DNA of 36,108 bases from Candidatus Dorea gallistercoris. GTDB lineage: Bacteria > Bacillota > Clostridia > Lachnospirales > Lachnospiraceae. Each line of letters starts with the position of its first letter. Positions within the stretch are counted from its first letter, which is position 1. A program made the position numbers and the translations under genes. Below, piece after piece: positions 35,975-36,108 of the stretch. The notes below the pieces were generated by a model, which saw only the letters and a list, made by a program, of their open reading frames with translations, was not told where the DNA came from and did not search any database. Where the stretch lies: assembly GCA_019114065.1 (NCBI GenBank), contig DXGF01000141.1, positions 1-36,108 on the forward strand. Direction: 5' to 3'.

Positions 35975-36004
35975 TATATTAGCACAAAATATGGTATTAA
36001 TCAA
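35975..36004 (-). promoter_or_regulatory. Candidate sigma-A promoter of the topoisomerase subunit B gene
   Basis: Minus strand TTGAAT-N18-TAATAT with extended -10 TGC (GTGCTAATAT). Confidence 0.55.
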
Positions 36005-36011
36005 ACACCTT

Positions 36012-36108
36012 TTATGGTTTCAGCACTGTATCTAGTACCTCTGCCAGCACTTCCATGGCGTTTCGCATCTCTTCCACCGTATTGGTCTGGGCGCCGGCTT
36101 CCACCAGA
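36012..36108 (-). CDS. C-terminal fragment of an unidentified protein (runs off the window)
   Basis: Open frame LVEAGAQTNTVEEMRNAMEVLAEVLDTVLKP* ending at TAA (36014-36012); too short to assign. Confidence 0.45.
   Translation of the reverse strand, partial: LVEAGAQTNTVEEMRNAMEVLAEVLDTVLKP

Noticed and set aside
1-36108. CRISPR arrays, tRNA/rRNA genes, prophage, transposases, toxin-antitoxin or defence cassettes
   Set aside because: Looked for repeat-spacer periodicity, tRNA-like cloverleaf sequences and characteristic protein motifs; none seen. The window is contiguous core genome.

Overview
This is a core-genome segment from a spore-forming, low-GC Gram-positive bacterium, most like Clostridia/Lachnospiraceae by gene content and order. 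Nearly every gene lies on the minus strand. In transcription order, from high to low coordinates, the window holds: a type IIA topoisomerase pair (parE/gyrB-like, parC/gyrA-like) with a nudC-like gene; rimP-nusA-ylxR-ylxQ-infB-rbfA-nrnA-truB-ribF; rpsO; pnp-ogt; the complete spoIIIAA-AH operon; prfC; Asp23-nusB-xseA-xseB-ispA-dxs-tlyA-nadK-argR-recN; spoIVB; spo0A; and the 5' end of glgA. The only convincing plus-strand gene is a membrane metallophosphoesterase, divergent from spoIIIAA. I found no CRISPR array, tRNA, rRNA, transposase, prophage or defence island, and no evidence of an undescribed multigene system. The non-coding structure is more interesting: (1) an approximately 85-nt hairpin filling most of the predicted pnp leader, with G.U pairs only on the pnp-sense strand; (2) a perfect 42-bp palindrome that contains the end and stop codon of the phosphoesterase gene; (3) a recN terminator whose 5' stem arm abuts a CATACTA sporulation-type -10 for spoIVB; (4) overlapping divergent sigma-A-like and sigma-E-like promoters at phosphoesterase/spoIIIA; and (5) structured leaders before rpsO and rimP. 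All product calls come from reading the translations; no database search was run.
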